Below, one piece after another: positions 45,060 through 54,393 of a stretch of 64,000 nt of DNA; the stretch's first letter is position 1, and each line of letters starts with the position of its first letter. Made by a program: the position numbers and the translations under genes. The notes beneath the pieces are model-generated. The model ran no database searches. It was not told the origin of the DNA and saw only the letters and a list, made by a program, of their open reading frames with translations. Where the stretch lies: NCBI RefSeq assembly GCF_024730565.1, contig NZ_CP077725.1:2863501-2927500 (forward strand). The letters are read 5' to 3'. Source of the DNA: Clostridium sp. CM027 (GTDB taxonomy: Bacteria; Bacillota; Clostridia; Clostridiales; Clostridiaceae).

Positions 45060-45332
45060 ATGAAAAAAAAATTTAGTATTAAAAGTGCCGTATTAGTTTT
45101 TGCTATGATGTATGTATGTTATCTTTTAATTCAGCAACAATCAATTATGAGCAGACAAAAGAAAGAGCTGCAAAAGTATAATGTTGAATTACAAAAGAAA
45201 AAAGAACAAAAAAAAGTATTACAGGATGAAGTAGAGTTATCTAAAACTGACAAATATATAGAAAAATTAGCAAGAGAAATATTAGGTCTTGTTAAAGAAG
45301 GTGAAACTCCTGTTATGGATAATAAAAACTAA
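45060..45332 (+). CDS. divIC: DivIC/FtsB-like septum formation initiator
   Basis: This 90-residue bitopic protein has one membrane helix near 8-24 (SAVLVFAMMYVCYLL), a coiled coil (RQKKELQKYNVELQKKKEQKKVLQDEVEL) and a short tail with YIEKLAREILGLVKEGE, the FtsB/DivIC end motif. DivIC links early and late divisome proteins. The position between yabQ and yabR is the Bacillus one. Confidence 0.92.
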   Translation: MKKKFSIKSAVLVFAMMYVCYLLIQQQSIMSRQKKELQKYNVELQKKKEQKKVLQDEVELSKTDKYIEKLAREILGLVKEGETPVMDNKN

Positions 45333-45412
45333 ATGCTATAATTATTGTTACGCTTATTATTAAATTAATATATAAAATAAAAACATAATTTTTAAGGAGG
45401 AGTATTTTTAAT

Positions 45413-45826
45413 ATGACCTTAATGGCTGGAAGTATTGTAGAAGGTAAAGTAGTAAATATCACCAATTTTGGTGCGTTTGTAGAAGTGGAGGGTAAGACAG
45501 GATTAGTGCATATATCTGAGGTTTCAGATACATTCGTTAAAAATGTTAATGATCATCTAAAAGAAAATGATATAGTAAAAGTTAAAGTAATCTCTGTAGA
45601 TGATAATGGGAAAATCAGTTTATCAATAAAACAAGCTGGAGCGCCTAAAAAATCTATTAAACCTATGGAAATAGATTGGGAAAAGGAAAAAAGCAAAGCA
45701 AATGCAAGTGGATTTGAAGATATAATGACTAAATTTCTAAAAGATAGTGAAGAAAGATTTCAAGATGTTAAAAAACATCAAGAAGGAAAAGGAAGAGGTT
45801 ATAGTAAAAAAACTTCAAGCTATTAG
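45413..45826 (+). CDS. yabR: YabR-type S1-domain RNA-binding protein
   Basis: This 137-residue protein has one S1 domain at about 4-72 (AGSIVEGKVVNITNFGAFVEVE, GLVHISEVSDTFVKNVNDHL, VKVISVDDNGKISLSIKQA) and a charged tail (EERFQDVKKHQEGKGRG). S1 proteins bind single-stranded RNA or ribosomes, and YabR itself has no fixed role. The ATG follows AAGGAGGAG, and a second ATG 9 nt later is also possible. A terminator follows. Confidence 0.88.
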   Translation: MTLMAGSIVEGKVVNITNFGAFVEVEGKTGLVHISEVSDTFVKNVNDHLKENDIVKVKVISVDDNGKISLSIKQAGAPKKSIKPMEIDWEKEKSKANASGFEDIMTKFLKDSEERFQDVKKHQEGKGRGYSKKTSSY

Positions 45827-45834
45827 TAAATCTG

Positions 45835-45862
45835 TAGGAACTAAGTATTTAGTTCCTATTTT
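45835..45862 (+). terminator. Terminator of yabR
   Basis: TAGGAACTAA, GTAT and TTAGTTCCTA form a perfect 10-bp stem, followed by TTTTAAC. Confidence 0.75.
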
Positions 45863-45877
45863 AACAAAAAAAAGTTA

Positions 45878-45906
45878 TTGACAACGGTTTATACATCATA
45901 TATAAT
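45878..45906 (+). promoter_or_regulatory. Consensus sigma-A promoter of the tRNA array
   Basis: TTGACA (45878-45883), exactly 17 nt, then TATAAT (45901-45906), about 75 nt before the first tRNA. Between them lies a short direct repeat of AAGTAAGTATACTGC. Confidence 0.9.
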
Positions 45907-45983
45907 AAAACATGTTGCCAAGAGGTAGCATTTTCTAAGCTACAAGTAAGTATACTGCAAGTAAGTATACTGCAAGTAAGTAA

Positions 45984-46072
45984 GCTGGAGTGGCGGAACT
46001 GGCAGACGCACAGGACTTAAAATCCTGCGGTGGTTAAACACCGTACCGGTTCGATTCCGGTCTTCAGCACCA
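45984..46072 (+). tRNA. tRNA-Leu(UAA), copy 1
   Basis: This 89-nt class II tRNA has acceptor GCTGGAG with CTTCAGC, anticodon loop CTTAAAA (anticodon TAA), a long variable arm and an encoded CCA. Confidence 0.93.
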
Positions 46073-46077
46073 AATAT

Positions 46078-46153
<76 letters not shown>

Positions 46154-46158
46154 ACTAT

Positions 46159-46235
46159 GGCGGAATAGCTCAGCTGGCTAGAGCATTCGGTTCATACCCG
46201 AAGGGTCGTAGGTTCAAGTCCTATTTCCGCTACCA
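46159..46235 (+). tRNA. Elongator tRNA-Met(CAU), copy 1
   Basis: This 77-nt tRNA has acceptor GGCGGAA with TTCCGCT (G1-U72), anticodon loop TTCATAC and an encoded CCA. It resembles Bacillus elongator Met rather than the lysidine-modified Ile tRNA. Confidence 0.88.
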
Positions 46236-46286
46236 CTTTGGCATATGATGAGTTTAAAAACATAATATGTTTTTTATAAAAAACTA

Positions 46287-46315
46287 TTGACATATGTAGC
46301 AAATTAGTATAACAT
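46287..46315 (+). promoter_or_regulatory. Second promoter inside the tRNA array
   Basis: TTGACA (46287-46292) is followed after 15 nt by TATAAC or after 17 nt by TAACAT. It precedes the second fMet gene by about 130 nt. The gap 46236-46447 otherwise holds nothing recognisable. Confidence 0.5.
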
Positions 46316-46447
46316 TAAAATGATTTTAAGAAACTTATTTAACAGTAATAGTAAGCTGGTATGAAAAAATAAATAGACACATAGAGCTTAAAATAATATG
46401 ATAGTTAAATATTGTATCAATTAAAGTTTAGGCTTTAGCATTAATAT

Positions 46448-46523
<76 letters not shown>

Positions 46524-46628
46524 ATGAGTTTAAATCACTCATTATTTCAGTTAAATAAGATTCTAAATATAATTAGCTAAAAGCAAACAAGTGCCGTATT
46601 AATTCAAATTTATTCTTAAATACAATAT

Positions 46629-46704
<76 letters not shown>

Positions 46705-46787
46705 ATAAGTTTTAAATTACTTAATACGTAAGTTAAATAAGATTTCATAATAGGTAAGTTAAAAGCAAGTATACTGCAAGTAAGTAA

Positions 46788-46876
46788 GCTGGAGTGGCGG
46801 AACTGGCAGACGCACAGGACTTAAAATCCTGCGGTGGTTAAACACCGTACCGGTTCGATTCCGGTCTTCAGCACCA
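46788..46876 (+). tRNA. tRNA-Leu(UAA), copy 2
   Basis: The 89-nt gene is identical to copy 1 and is preceded by the same AAGTATACTGCAAGTAAGTA spacer. Confidence 0.92.
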
Positions 46877-46881
46877 AATAT

Positions 46882-46957
<76 letters not shown>

Positions 46958-47025
46958 ATAAGTTTTAGATTATTTAGAACGTAAGTAAAATAAAACTTCA
47001 TAACAAGTATACTACAAGTAAGTAA

Positions 47026-47114
47026 GCTGGAGTGGCGGAACTGGCAGACGCACAGGACTTAAAATCCTGCGGTGGTTAAACACCGTACCGGTTCGATTCC
47101 GGTCTTCAGCACCA
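47026..47114 (+). tRNA. tRNA-Leu(UAA), copy 3
   Basis: The 89-nt gene is identical to copy 1 and starts 238 bp after copy 2, with closely similar spacer sequence. Confidence 0.92.
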
Positions 47115-47119
47115 AATAT

Positions 47120-47195
<76 letters not shown>

Positions 47196-47200
47196 ACTAT

Positions 47201-47277
47201 GGCGGAATAGCTCAGCTGGCTAGAGCATTCGGTTCATACCCGAAGGGTCGTAGGTTCAAGTCCTATTTCCGCTACCA
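47201..47277 (+). tRNA. Elongator tRNA-Met(CAU), copy 2
   Basis: This 77-nt gene is identical to the copy at 46159. It ends the array and a terminator follows at once. Confidence 0.88.
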
Positions 47278-47309
47278 TAACTCACAATTTATATTGTGAG
47301 TTATTTTTT
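47278..47309 (+). terminator. Terminator of the tRNA array
   Basis: TAACTCACAAT and ATTGTGAGTTA form a perfect 11-bp stem, followed by TTTTTTA. Confidence 0.85.
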
Positions 47310-47415
47310 ATTTGCTGGAAAACTATAAAACTTAAACTATAATGTGCAAAAACATATAAGTATAAATTTCTCGAATATACAATGCCATGAAGTGACATGC
47401 TTCATTTAATATTTT

Positions 47416-47450
47416 AAAACCTACTATATTAATATGGTAGGTTTTTTTAT
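47416..47450 (+). terminator. Second hairpin terminator before spoIIE
   Basis: AAAACCTACTATATT and AATATGGTAGGTTTT pair with one G-U, followed by TTT. It ends 107 nt after the tRNA terminator, so a short transcript from 47313-47450 is possible but not shown. Confidence 0.7.
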
Positions 47451-47529
47451 ATTATAGGGAATTGTAAAAATCTAATGTAAAAAATATACAAATTATTGTC
47501 TCATAAAAAATATATGAGCGCCCCATCTT

Positions 47530-47562
47530 ATGACATTTATTTCCAAGAGACGTTGCTATAAT
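47530..47562 (+). promoter_or_regulatory. spoIIE promoter with 21-bp spacing
   Basis: ATGACA (47530-47535), 21 nt, then TATAAT (47557-47562). Spo0A-activated sigma-A promoters of spoIIE and spoIIG in Bacillus have this abnormal spacing. Only an imperfect Spo0A box (TTGTCTCA, near 47496) is visible upstream. Confidence 0.6.
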
Positions 47563-47598
47563 GGAGTCCTAATGATTAAAGGGTGGGTGATTTTTAAT

Positions 47599-49989
47599 AT
47601 GCAATACGGGATTGATATATTTCCATATGAAAGACTTAGAAAGATAAAAGATGAAGTAAAAAAGAAAAATGCATTAAATACTAATTTAATTATTACAGGA
47701 ATTGTTTATTTTGTTATAAGCTTATTAATAAGTAGGGTCTTGCTTCTTAATAATACTGCCCCATTTGGTATAGCTTTCTTAATAGCTACAATATTTGTAA
47801 ATAATCATAGAATTTCAATAATTACAGCCAGTGGTACATTTTTAGGTTATATTACTTTAAATGGTAGTGCAAAGAATATACCATCATATTTACTAGTAAT
47901 AGTTACAATTGCTTTTTTGAGTCATGTTTTCAACAAAATAAAATCAAAAACTAAAGTTTTAGCTAGCATGTTTGCTATTATTATATTTGAGTTGTTTACC
48001 TATAATTTCTTCATAACCCGGGTAAGTGGGTTAATGGCTTTTTTAAATTCATTTTTTCTAGTTTTATGTATCTTCCCATTATATTTTATTCTGGACTATA
48101 GTCTTTTATGCTTTAAGGAGATTAAAACAAAACATATATTTTCGAATGAAGAAATAATAAGTATGTCAATTATAAGCTCTTTAATTATAGCAGGTACTTG
48201 GGGACTAAGTATATTTGCCATATCAATTACGAATATTTTAGGCCTGGCATTTGTTATAATAATAGCTTACATTAACGGAAGTGGAGCTGGTGCTGCATCA
48301 GGAATTGCCATGGGTATTATTGTAGGAATGTCTTCTGAAAATATGATTGTGTTTATAGGAATGTATGGTGTTTGTGGCTTAATAACGGGTGTTTTTAAAG
48401 AAACTGGAAAGATATTAAGTGCAACATCTTATTTAGTGGCTTTTTCAATAATAAAAATATATTGTATTACGGGATCTGATTTTATGATATTTGAAGCTTT
48501 TGTAGCTGCTGTAATATTTTTGCTAATACCACAAAAAGTTTATAGCGAATTATCCACAGAATTTAATTCCGATAAAAAAAAGCAAAATGTAGAACAGGGG
48601 TATATAAATAAAATTAAAGATACATTTGTAGGAAGGCTAAATAATTTTTCAGATGTACTTTCTAATATGTCAGATATATTAAATAACTTAGTGGATAATG
48701 AAAAATTGGCGATGAAAGGTAAAAGCAGCGCGTTGGTTGAAAATCTTGCGGACAGGGTGTGTAGTAATTGTAATATGAAGTCTATGTGTTGGAAAAGGGA
48801 ATTACATTATACATATGCAGCATTTGAAGAATTAATTCAAAATTTTGAGAGGAAGAATAATAGCGTACCGGAAGAAATTGAAAGAAAATGTATAAAGAGA
48901 ACCGCCATACTTAAAAATACAGAAGATATTGTTAATAAGCACATTATAAATGAAATGTGGAGAACGAGGCTTAGTGAAGGCAGAGAGCTTTTAGCAAATC
49001 AGATTAGTAATATGGCGGGTTCTGTAGGAGAAATTGTTGAAGATTTTAATTCTGAAATTCAAATAGATACTTCTATGGAAAAACTTATATGTAGAGCCTT
49101 AGATAAAAATAGAGTTAAGCACAATGATCTTATGTGTTTGAATGATAAGCTCGGACGATTGAGTATTAAATTGTCACTTAACGCTTGCAGTGGAAGGCAA
49201 ATGTGTGTAAAGGATTTATTGCCGATTATAAATGGGGTCACAGGCAAGTGCATGTGTGTTAGTGATGAAGGGTGTAATATAAATCCGAAGACCAATATAT
49301 GTAAGGTAACTATTGAAGAAACACCTAAGTTTCATGTGGTATCTAATGTGGCTAGGCAGTGTAAAGATGGTGAAAAGTCCAATGGAGATAGCTATAGCTT
49401 TGGTAAGCTTCCTGATGGAAGTTATATGTCAGTTATTAGTGATGGCATGGGATCGGGACCCCAAGCGGGTAGAGAGAGCGAGGCTGCGGTTGAATTAATA
49501 GAAAAGTTTACATCAGCAGGTTTTAGTAAAATTACGGCTATAAACACTGTGAATTCAATAATGACATTGAGATTTTCCGAAGAAGAAAAATTTTCAACTA
49601 TAGATTTAAGCAGCATAGACTTATACACTGGGGAAATTGATTTCTTAAAAGTGGGGGCAGTTGCAACTTTTCTAAAATCAGGTGAAAGTTTAGAAATTAT
49701 AAAATCAAAATCTCTTCCTATCGGTGTTTTAGATAAAGCAGATATAGATATACAGCAAATGGAATTAAAAAATGGAGATATTATGGTTATGCTTAGTGAT
49801 GGGGTATTAGATTACAATGATGAAAATGTAGGGAGGGTGGATTGGGTAGTTGATTATTTAGGTAAAAACAATTGCAACAATCCCAAGGATTTAGCTGAAG
49901 GGTTGCTCTCAGAAGCAAAAAAATTAAGTGGCAATAGAGTAAAAGATGATATGACAGTTCTTGTTTCAAAGATATATAGTCTATACTAA
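47599..49989 (+). CDS. spoIIE: Stage II sporulation phosphatase SpoIIE
   Basis: SpoIIE sits in the sporulation septum and dephosphorylates SpoIIAA to switch on sigma-F in the forespore. I place the start at ATG 47599, because the promoter -10 at 47557-47562 would make the upstream ATGs (47530, 47572) unread or leaderless. The 796-residue product has about ten membrane helices (roughly 30-315), a central regulatory region with Cys motifs (CSNCNMKSMCW), and a C-terminal PP2C phosphatase with VISDGMGSGPQAGRES and MLSDGVLD metal ligands. It lies behind tRNAs and before tilS, as in Bacillus. Confidence 0.95.
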   Translation: MQYGIDIFPYERLRKIKDEVKKKNALNTNLIITGIVYFVISLLISRVLLLNNTAPFGIAFLIATIFVNNHRISIITASGTFLGYITLNGSAKNIPSYLLVIVTIAFLSHVFNKIKSKTKVLASMFAIIIFELFTYNFFITRVSGLMAFLNSFFLVLCIFPLYFILDYSLLCFKEIKTKHIFSNEEIISMSIISSLIIAGTWGLSIFAISITNILGLAFVIIIAYINGSGAGAASGIAMGIIVGMSSENMIVFIGMYGVCGLITGVFKETGKILSATSYLVAFSIIKIYCITGSDFMIFEAFVAAVIFLLIPQKVYSELSTEFNSDKKKQNVEQGYINKIKDTFVGRLNNFSDVLSNMSDILNNLVDNEKLAMKGKSSALVENLADRVCSNCNMKSMCWKRELHYTYAAFEELIQNFERKNNSVPEEIERKCIKRTAILKNTEDIVNKHIINEMWRTRLSEGRELLANQISNMAGSVGEIVEDFNSEIQIDTSMEKLICRALDKNRVKHNDLMCLNDKLGRLSIKLSLNACSGRQMCVKDLLPIINGVTGKCMCVSDEGCNINPKTNICKVTIEETPKFHVVSNVARQCKDGEKSNGDSYSFGKLPDGSYMSVISDGMGSGPQAGRESEAAVELIEKFTSAGFSKITAINTVNSIMTLRFSEEEKFSTIDLSSIDLYTGEIDFLKVGAVATFLKSGESLEIIKSKSLPIGVLDKADIDIQQMELKNGDIMVMLSDGVLDYNDENVGRVDWVVDYLGKNNCNNPKDLAEGLLSEAKKLSGNRVKDDMTVLVSKIYSLY

Positions 49990-50131
49990 ATGTATTTTAT
50001 AAAAGAGATATTTTAATGCCCTGTAAATTGAGAGAAAAATCAGGGAATATATAATAAAAGAGATTAAAAAATGGAGAAAGTATTTATGGGGGTAAGAACC
50101 TCTTTTACATTCTTCATTTTTCCCATTTTTA

Positions 50132-50263
50132 ACGGCATTTCAGAAGGAAAGTCTCTCATTTCTATAAGTGGGAGTTACATGCCCTAACAAATTGAAAACT
50201 TCGGTGGGAGTTTAAATCTCCTTCTAAGTCGTTAATATTGCAGCGACCCAAGAGACGATTTAA
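50132..50263 (+). repeat. Dispersed structured repeat, copy 4
   Basis: GGCATTTCAGAAGGA, CTCATTTCTATAAGTGGGAG, CTTCGGTGGGAG, TCCTTCTAAGTCG and a degenerate tail (CAGCGACCCAAGAGACGATTTAA). It lies about 140 nt behind spoIIE. The remainder of 49990-50396 has no gene, and TATATATTACT near 50290 echoes the 8068/40205 hairpin core. Confidence 0.7.
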
Positions 50264-50396
50264 AGGTGTGTCTAAAAAAATGGAAAATATATATTACTAA
50301 ATGATATAGTAATATGATATAGTGATATGGTATTAAAAAATATAAACCTGCAAAAAACAGAAAACATTTTAAAAATAAATTTGGGAAGTGAAAATT

Positions 50397-51782
50397 TTGT
50401 CAGAAACAGTTATGGACTTTATAAAAGAGAATTCAATGTTTGATAAGGGAGATAAGGTTATAGTTGCATTTTCTGGTGGACCTGACTCCACGTGTTTGCT
50501 CTATATTTTAAACAACTTTAAGGAAGAACTTGGGATTACACTTATTGGTGCACATCTAAACCATTGTCTTAGAGGAGATGAGTCTGATAAAGATCAGGAA
50601 TATGCAAAAGAAATTTGTGAGAGTTTGAATATAGATTTTTATAGTGAAAAAGTGGATGTACATAGAATTTCAAAGGAAAAGAATTTATCTTGTGAAATGG
50701 CAGGACGAGAAGCTAGATATGAATTTTTTGAGCAACTTATGGTTAAATTAAATGCTAATAAAGTCGCTTTGGCACATAATGCTAATGATCAAGCTGAAAC
50801 TATTTTAATGAGGATAATGAGAGGAACGGGTATCGAGGGAATAGTAGGAATAAGACCTGTTCGCGACAAAATATATGTAAGACCCATACTTCGTCTTAGT
50901 AGAAAAAAAATAGAGAAATATTGTTTAAATAATAATATCAATCCAAGAATAGATAAATCGAATTTAGAAAATATTTATGCGAGAAATAAGGTAAGATTAG
51001 AATTGATTCCATATATGGAACAAAATTTTAATAAAGATATAATTAAAACATTAAACCGATTATCAGATATTGTAAAAAAAGACAATGATTATTTGGAAAA
51101 TATTTCTGAAAAAGAGTATAAAAAACATTGTGAGATAGGTCAGCAAAGGGTTATAATAAATAAGGCGGCTTTTGCGGAGCATGAAGCAATTTTAAGTAGG
51201 ATTATTAGGAGTGCTTTGCTTGCGGTGAATCATAATTTATATAATTTTGAAAAAGTTCATATATATAGTATTATAGAACTTCAAAGACATGAAACAGGTA
51301 AAAGTATAATGCTACCTCAGAATATAATAGTTGAAAACTGTTATGGGAATATACATATATATATTTGTGTAAAAGCTACTGAAGCTAATAACAATCAGTA
51401 CTCTCTAAATATAAATCAGGAAAACTTTATTCATTCTTTAAATAAAGTAGTAAAAATTGATGTTAATCCTAAGCTACAATTTACAGAATTTAAAGAAAAT
51501 GATTGTATTAAGTATTTTGACTATGATAAAATTAAGAAACCAATAATATTTAGGTATAGAAAAGATGGGGATAGATTCATTCCACTAGGTATGAAGGGTA
51601 GTAAAAAGATAAAGGATTTATTTATAGATTTAAAAATACCTAAAGCCCAAAGAAATGCAATACCGTTAATATGTTTTGGCGATGATATAGGTTGGGTAGT
51701 TGGATATAGGGTTAGCGAAAAATTCAAGGTTACAAAGGATACTAAAAATATATTGCAGATTAGAATTGGAAGAGAGGAATAA
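50397..51782 (+). CDS. tilS: tRNA(Ile)-lysidine synthetase
   Basis: TilS converts C34 of the CAU-anticodon tRNA-Ile to lysidine so it reads AUA. The start is TTG 50397 with GGGAAGTG about 8 nt upstream. The GTG at 50388 lies inside that site. The 461-residue protein has the PP-loop VAFSGGPDSTCLLYIL, AHNANDQAETILMRIMRGTGI and the C-terminal substrate domain (RYRKDGDRFIPLGMKGSKKIKDLFIDLKIP). Its stop nearly touches hpt, so the two form an operon as in Bacillus. Confidence 0.95.
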   Translation: MSETVMDFIKENSMFDKGDKVIVAFSGGPDSTCLLYILNNFKEELGITLIGAHLNHCLRGDESDKDQEYAKEICESLNIDFYSEKVDVHRISKEKNLSCEMAGREARYEFFEQLMVKLNANKVALAHNANDQAETILMRIMRGTGIEGIVGIRPVRDKIYVRPILRLSRKKIEKYCLNNNINPRIDKSNLENIYARNKVRLELIPYMEQNFNKDIIKTLNRLSDIVKKDNDYLENISEKEYKKHCEIGQQRVIINKAAFAEHEAILSRIIRSALLAVNHNLYNFEKVHIYSIIELQRHETGKSIMLPQNIIVENCYGNIHIYICVKATEANNNQYSLNINQENFIHSLNKVVKIDVNPKLQFTEFKENDCIKYFDYDKIKKPIIFRYRKDGDRFIPLGMKGSKKIKDLFIDLKIPKAQRNAIPLICFGDDIGWVVGYRVSEKFKVTKDTKNILQIRIGREE

Positions 51783-51784
51783 GA

Positions 51785-52321
51785 ATGAACAATGATATTA
51801 AAGAGGTAGTATACAGCGAAGATCAATTAAGAGATAAAATTAGGCAAATGGGCGCAAGAATAAGTAAGGATTATTTAGGCAAAGAGCTTATACTCATTGG
51901 TATTTTAAAAGGATCAGTCATATTTATGTCAGATTTAGTAAAGCAAATTACAATTCCATGTAAAATGGATTTTATGGCAGTTACAAGCTATGGGAATTCC
52001 ACTAAAACTTCAGGAGTTGTAAAGATCTTAAAGGATTTAGACTTTGAAATTGAGGGAAAGGATGTATTGATAGTAGAGGATATTATAGATTCTGGAGTTA
52101 CACTTAAATATCTAATGAAGTTACTATCTGCAAGGAAACCTAATAGTTTAGAAATTATATGCTTACTGAATAAACCAGAAAGAAGAACGGCCAATATAGA
52201 TGTTAAATATTTAGGTTACGATGTACCAGATTACTTCCTTGTAGGATTTGGCCTGGACTATGCAGAGAAATATAGAAATTTACCATTTATAGGAATACTT
52301 AAGGAAGAAATTTATAAGTAA
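51785..52321 (+). CDS. hpt: Hypoxanthine phosphoribosyltransferase
   Basis: Hpt salvages hypoxanthine and guanine using PRPP. The 178-residue protein has LKGSVIFMSDL, the PRPP loop VLIVEDIIDSGVTLKYL (near 96) and YAEKYRNLPFIGIL at the end. Length and motifs are normal. It begins 2 nt after tilS, so translation is probably coupled. Together with prs and purR in this window it links purine salvage to PRPP supply. Confidence 0.96.
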   Translation: MNNDIKEVVYSEDQLRDKIRQMGARISKDYLGKELILIGILKGSVIFMSDLVKQITIPCKMDFMAVTSYGNSTKTSGVVKILKDLDFEIEGKDVLIVEDIIDSGVTLKYLMKLLSARKPNSLEIICLLNKPERRTANIDVKYLGYDVPDYFLVGFGLDYAEKYRNLPFIGILKEEIYK

Positions 52322-52347
52322 ATGTGTATAAAATAATATATATATTA

Positions 52348-52376
52348 TTGTCAACTGCTTTTTAATGTGATAAAAT
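52348..52376 (+). promoter_or_regulatory. Sigma-A promoter of ftsH
   Basis: TTGTCA (52348-52353), 17 nt, TAAAAT (52371-52376), 34 nt before the ATG. Confidence 0.7.
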
Positions 52377-52409
52377 TTTAAAGTGAATAAAAAGAGAGGG
52401 GGGTTTCTA

Positions 52410-54245
52410 ATGAAGAAAATTTCTAGTGCATCAATCTGGATCGTAGTGTTTGTACTTGTGATTTATGCAGCACTAACCGTACTTGATAGTAGCAAAGATG
52501 TTAGTCAAATCAGCGTTAATAAATTCCAAGAATATTGGATTAAAAAGGATATTAAAACTGTTCAGGTAAAAGAAGATAAAACAGTATCAGGAGAACTAAA
52601 GAACGGAACACGATATGAAACTATAGTCCCATTGACGAGATTGCTTCAAGTTATGGACCAAAACCCAAATGCAAGCGTTACAGAAACATACTTAAAGCCA
52701 GCTAGTATGCCAATGTGGTTAAATGTCTTGCCAACACTCCTTATAATTTTAATGTTAGTGGCCTTTTGGTTTATGTATATGCAGCAATCGCAAGGTGGCG
52801 GCGGTGGCGGTAATAGAGGTGTAATGAATTTTGGTAAAAGTAGAGCCAAAATAGCAACGCCAGATAAGAAGAAAGTTACATTTGATGATGTAGCTGGTGA
52901 AGATGAAGAAAAGGAAGAACTTGCAGAAGTTGTAGATTTCTTAAAACAACCTAAAAGATACCTAGAAGCAGGTGCAAGAATTCCTAAAGGTATTCTTCTT
53001 ATAGGACCACCGGGTACAGGTAAGACGTTACTTGCGAGAGCAGTATCAGGAGAAGCAGGAGTTCCATTCTATAGTATATCAGGTTCGGAATTTGTAGAGA
53101 TGTTTGTAGGTGTTGGGGCTTCAAGAGTAAGAGATTTATTTGAACAAGCGAAAAAAAGTGCTCCTTGTATAATATTTATTGATGAAATTGATGCAGTAGG
53201 TAGACAAAGAGGAGCTGGCGTTGGCGGTGGTCATGATGAAAGAGAGCAAACTCTAAATCAGCTATTAGTTGAGATGGATGGATTTGGTGTAAATGAAGGC
53301 ATAATTATGATAGCTGCAACAAATAGACCAGACATACTTGATCCTGCTCTTTTGAGACCAGGCAGATTTGATAGACATATATTAGTGGGTGCGCCTGATG
53401 TTAAAGGAAGAGAAGAAATTCTAAAGGTACATTCCAAAGGTAAACATTTAGCAGAAGAAGTAAAACTTGATGTATTAGCTAAAAGGACACCTGGGTTCAC
53501 TGGTGCAGACCTTGAGAATTTAATGAACGAAGCTGCACTGCTTACAGTTAGAAATAAAAAAACAGTTATAGAAATGAAAGAGCTTGATGAAGCAGTAACT
53601 AGAGTTATTGCTGGACCGGAAAAGAAGAGTAAAGTTATCAGTGAAAAAGATAGAAAATTAACAGCATATCATGAAGCAGGGCATGCTGTAGTAATGAAAT
53701 ATTCTCCATTATCTGATCCGATTCATCAAATAAGTATTATACCAAGAGGAATGGCAGGTGGGTACACAATGCATCTACCTGAAGAGGATACTGCTTATAC
53801 TTCAAAACTAAAACTTAAAGATGAAATGGTCGGGTTATTAGGCGGTAGAGTTGCTGAAAAATTAGTATTAAAAGATATTAGCACAGGTGCTAAGAATGAT
53901 ATTGATAGAGCATCGGCTATTGCAAGAAAGATGGTTATGGAATATGGTATGAGTGATGAACTCGGACCAATATCTTTTGGTAATGATCATAATGAAGTAT
54001 TCCTTGGAAGAGATTTAGGCAAAAGTAGAAACTTTAGTGAAGAAATAGCTAATAAAATAGATTCAGAAGTTAAGATGCTTATTGATGAAGCCTATGGAAA
54101 AGCTGAAAAAATTCTTGCTGAAAATGCAAGTAAACTTCATGCAGTAGCTCAAGAACTGTTGTTAAAAGAAAAACTCGAAGGCGTGGATTTTGAGGCTATA
54201 ATGGCTAAAACAGATTCAGGTGAGATTGATTTAACAAAGATTTAA
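52410..54245 (+). CDS. ftsH: Membrane AAA+ zinc protease FtsH
   Basis: FtsH degrades unassembled membrane proteins and regulators and affects sporulation. ATG 52410 follows GAGAGGGGGG. The in-frame GTG 27 nt upstream has no better site. The 611-residue protein has two membrane helices (about 8-23 and 105-125) around a small extracytoplasmic domain. The AAA+ domain has Walker A GPPGTGKT, Walker B IIFIDEID and [18 protein letters not shown]. The zinc site HEAGH is at 421-425. A Gly-rich linker ([10 protein letters not shown]) precedes the AAA domain. Its terminator is split by the IS element. Confidence 0.97.
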   Translation: MKKISSASIWIVVFVLVIYAALTVLDSSKDVSQISVNKFQEYWIKKDIKTVQVKEDKTVSGELKNGTRYETIVPLTRLLQVMDQNPNASVTETYLKPASMPMWLNVLPTLLIILMLVAFWFMYMQQSQGGGGGGNRGVMNFGKSRAKIATPDKKKVTFDDVAGEDEEKEELAEVVDFLKQPKRYLEAGARIPKGILLIGPPGTGKTLLARAVSGEAGVPFYSISGSEFVEMFVGVGASRVRDLFEQAKKSAPCIIFIDEIDAVGRQRGAGVGGGHDEREQTLNQLLVEMDGFGVNEGIIMIAATNRPDILDPALLRPGRFDRHILVGAPDVKGREEILKVHSKGKHLAEEVKLDVLAKRTPGFTGADLENLMNEAALLTVRNKKTVIEMKELDEAVTRVIAGPEKKSKVISEKDRKLTAYHEAGHAVVMKYSPLSDPIHQISIIPRGMAGGYTMHLPEEDTAYTSKLKLKDEMVGLLGGRVAEKLVLKDISTGAKNDIDRASAIARKMVMEYGMSDELGPISFGNDHNEVFLGRDLGKSRNFSEEIANKIDSEVKMLIDEAYGKAEKILAENASKLHAVAQELLLKEKLEGVDFEAIMAKTDSGEIDLTKI

Positions 54246-54251
54246 CTTGGT

Positions 54252-54264
54252 AAAAGACATACAG
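54252..54264 (+). terminator. Left arm of the ftsH terminator, split by the IS
   Basis: AAAAGACATACAG is the exact reverse complement of CTGTATGTCTTTT at 56007-56019. Without the insertion the two would form a 13-bp stem with loop TGAGTTAG and a T-run. Confidence 0.8.
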
Positions 54265-54325
54265 TGAGTTAGGAGGCCGCTGAAAAAAGCACTCTTTATT
54301 TAGTAGAGTTTTCAAGCTTGAATAG

Positions 54326-54368
54326 AAAAAGCATGAGATGTCCATATTTTGGATATCTCATGCTTTTT
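54326..54368. terminator. Terminator inside the IS left end
   Basis: AAAAAGCATGAGAT and ATCTCATGCTTTTT pair with an inner TCC/GGA extension. It ends transposase transcription and can block read-through from ftsH. Confidence 0.8.
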
Positions 54369-54393
54369 ATTTTATAATTAAGTTTTAAAAGCC

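Noticed and set aside
53258..53500. Antisense frame inside ftsH and similar shadows in mfd, hpt and dusB
   Set aside because: These frames overlap strongly conserved genes, lack ribosome binding sites and show no family features.
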